Of a DNA stretch of 64,000 nucleotides, positions 62,766 to 64,000 are shown in pieces. Location of the stretch: positions 90,662 through 154,661 of the IMG/VR virus record IMGVR_UViG_3300030329_005082. One strand, given 5' to 3'. Source of the DNA: a virus. The number at the start of each line of letters is the position of its first letter. Positions within the stretch are counted from its first letter, which is position 1. The translations under genes and the position numbers were made by a program. Under the pieces are notes generated by a model. The model made no database searches. It saw only the letters and a program-made list of their open reading frames with translations, and was not told where the DNA came from.

Positions 62766-63193
62766 TCCTCTAGGGGTTCTACAATTTCATCAGATTCTTC
62801 TTTATTTTCACCTTTGCTAGAATCAAAATCAACCTCAACGGTTTCTTTTCCTTTCTCAAAAGCAAATCCAACATTTCCGTTGGTTGTAATGAATTTGCTA
62901 CCACTGCCATCTTTTTTGAACTCTTCCTCTAGTTGGCTATACATGTATATTTTAATGTTTTCTTTAAGAACTTTTGCATTATTCAAAAGATGCTCAACTA
63001 TAATTTCTAATCTTTCAGCCATCTCAAGAGATTTTTTAGGATCTCCATGCTTGAGACTTGTTAGTAAAAGTGGAATAACATTGGGATGGCTTTTTTCAAA
63101 AGCCTCTATTGAATCAAGAGCTAACAGATGAAGAAACTTCCCAGCTTTATAATTTTTGATATTTAACTTTAGTTCTATATCTTTAGGTTCCAT
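62762..63193 (-). CDS. Small helical, acidic-tailed protein (143 aa)
   Basis: Start at the ATG at 63193 (MEPKDIELKLNIKNYKAG), with GGGGGAG five or six bases upstream; an ATG six codons earlier has no good site. The body is helical (LHLLALDSIEAFEKSHPNVI, AERLEIIVEHLLNN) and the tail is acidic (EESDEIVEPLED). No family is recognised. It shares an operon with the J-domain gene upstream and collides with the rightward lipoprotein gene at its 3' end. Confidence 0.65.
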   Translation of the reverse strand: MEPKDIELKLNIKNYKAGKFLHLLALDSIEAFEKSHPNVIPLLLTSLKHGDPKKSLEMAERLEIIVEHLLNNAKVLKENIKIYMYSQLEEEFKKDGSGSKFITTNGNVGFAFEKGKETVEVDFDSSKGENKEESDEIVEPLED

Positions 63194-63222
63194 TTTATCT
63201 CCCCCTAACATATTATCTATAA

Positions 63223-63777
63223 CTAGTAATTCTCTTCTACATGTTTCCTTATAATTTCTTTAATGGCTTCCTTTTCTTCTTCAGTTTCTGCATGAGCCCA
63301 TGACCAAGCCAAGGTCAACTTGATATCTCTTGTCTCTGCTTCTCCTTCTTGGATATATTTTTCTAATTCTTCTGAGATATCTTTAGAATCAATATCACTA
63401 GTGTCAATGTTTAAAGTTGAAGCAATGACAAATAAGGTAGCTAGGTCTCCTTCACTGTATGCTTCAGAGGCATCTGAAAAATATCTTGTCAAAACATCAG
63501 AATCTACTTTGTCGGGATGTGTTACTTTTGAAATTCTTCTATACAGTTTTTTCATGTCTTTAGACTTTTGTTTTTTTTCTTGTTCTATTTCTTCATCCTT
63601 TTCCTCTTTGGACAGTTTTTTAGCTCGGTTCATCATTTTCTCATATTCATCTGGGAAGTCTTTGTAAAACTGTTCTTTGAATTTCATAAACTTTTCTTGA
63701 GTTTCTTCAAGATCTTCTGACACATACTGTGCATGAAATACTAGTTTTTTTATATTTTTGGGACTTTCATCGGACAT
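63223..63777 (-). CDS. J-domain (DnaJ-like) protein (184 aa)
   Basis: Residues about 75-110 contain KKLYRRISKVTHPDKV with the catalytic H87-P88-D89 tripeptide of J domains, which stimulate the ATPase of Hsp70/DnaK. There is no Gly/Phe region or zinc domain, so it is a bare J protein with charged helices on both sides (coiled coil about 25-72). In a phage this could recruit host DnaK for assembly of large virion proteins or for replication. It lies 25 bases after the terminator and 30 before the next gene. Confidence 0.82.
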   Translation of the reverse strand: MSDESPKNIKKLVFHAQYVSEDLEETQEKFMKFKEQFYKDFPDEYEKMMNRAKKLSKEEKDEEIEQEKKQKSKDMKKLYRRISKVTHPDKVDSDVLTRYFSDASEAYSEGDLATLFVIASTLNIDTSDIDSKDISEELEKYIQEGEAETRDIKLTLAWSWAHAETEEEKEAIKEIIRKHVEENY

Positions 63778-63801
63778 GTCATAAGTATCTTCTTAAAGAA
63801 A

Positions 63802-63828
63802 GAAGGGGCGGCATAAAGCCACCCCTTC
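63802..63828 (-). terminator. Rho-independent terminator after the right-edge gene
   Basis: Leftward GAAGGGGTGGC-TTTAT-GCCGCCCCTTC (one G-T wobble) followed by TTTCTTT. The strength fits the end of a highly expressed late transcript. Confidence 0.88.
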
Positions 63829-63864
63829 CAAAAAACCTTTACTGATATTTAGTACTATTACTTA

Positions 63865-64000
63865 TTAGCCAGCCTTGACTTCAAGCTTCATAAGCTCTTC
63901 AGCACCGGAGGTGTCGTAAGAAAAGATAAGATCAACATTATCTGTACCGTCTACCAATTTAAGTGTACCACCGTTGGATCCGTCGCCTGCGAAAGCAAAC
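63865..64000 (-). CDS. C-terminal end of a probable virion protein (runs off right edge)
   Basis: Leftward open frame ending in TAA at 63867-63865; the visible 44 residues run from FAFAGDGSNGGTLKL through DNVDLIFSYDTSGAEEL to MKLEVKAG. The beta-strand alternation and lack of charge fit a capsid, tail-tube or decoration protein, and the strong terminator just downstream suggests high expression. The rest of the gene lies outside the window, so identity is open. Confidence 0.6.
   Translation of the reverse strand, partial: FAFAGDGSNGGTLKLVDGTDNVDLIFSYDTSGAEELMKLEVKAG

Overview
The window reads as part of a large tailed-phage (contractile-tail, T4-like) genome. It is densely packed, AT-rich and transcribed almost entirely leftward. 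It carries T4-type baseplate proteins (gp6-like and gp25-like wedges), a hub/spike protein with an M23 lysin domain, a gp55-like late sigma factor, a T4-type primase and a RuvC-like nuclease. No integrase, attachment site, IS element, CRISPR array or ordinary tRNA was seen. A host related to Myxococcota or neighbouring delta-proteobacterial groups is suggested by the MopE-type/VWA lipoprotein and perhaps by the tmRNA tag; this is inference only. Capsid, portal and terminase genes must lie outside the window.

Layout from right to left, the direction of transcription. At 63.8-64 kb is the end of a virion-like protein with a strong terminator, followed by a J-domain protein and a small acidic protein. 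At 59.8-62.8 kb is a cargo island: an exported trypsin-like lipoprotein protease (leftward) divergent from three rightward genes for two small exported proteins and a MopE-repeat/VWA lipoprotein. At 53.9-59.8 kb are small structural-looking proteins, a 1100-residue protein combining ligase-like, nuclease-like and HxGH nucleotidylyltransferase segments, and an acidic protein. At 53.45-53.77 kb is a complete tmRNA gene with its own sigma70-type promoter, PK1 pseudoknot, tag reading frame (ANDDFQLALAA) and terminator. At 50.6-53.4 kb are a PIN-PhoH ATPase, an HExxH metallopeptidase and a RecB/Cas4-like nuclease. At 44.6-50.6 kb is a sugar island (three GT-B and two GT-A glycosyltransferases and a methyltransferase). 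At 43.1-44.6 kb is the late sigma factor with three small conserved-looking genes. At 10.9-43.1 kb is the tail/baseplate block, including proteins of 3185, 1821, 1251 and 1017 residues. At 7.9-10.9 kb are nucleic-acid genes and two small tagged proteins.

The most unusual region is the left end (1-7.9 kb, running off the window): at least seven consecutive, mostly 4-nt-overlapping genes. Nearly all begin with the same peptide, MK-x-LLTEWRKFL, and then diverge into unrelated bodies: ADP-ribosyltransferase-like folds, a GNAT acetyltransferase, an unknown, and a 1868-residue polyvalent protein with Nudix and ART domains. A second leader, MKITKSQL-x-x-IIREE, heads two genes at 9.5-10.3 kb, and related segments recur inside the polyvalent protein at module boundaries. 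Both leaders contain the (L/I)-x-E signature cut by T4-type prohead proteases and look like the capsid-targeting peptide of T4 internal proteins. My leading hypothesis is a modular payload of effectors packaged in the head and injected with the DNA, directed at NAD+/ADP-ribose chemistry. The NMNAT-like domain and Nudix domain elsewhere in the window fit that theme. Six copies of CTATTTAT lie just upstream of genes, always in the gene's orientation, and are a candidate phage promoter element.
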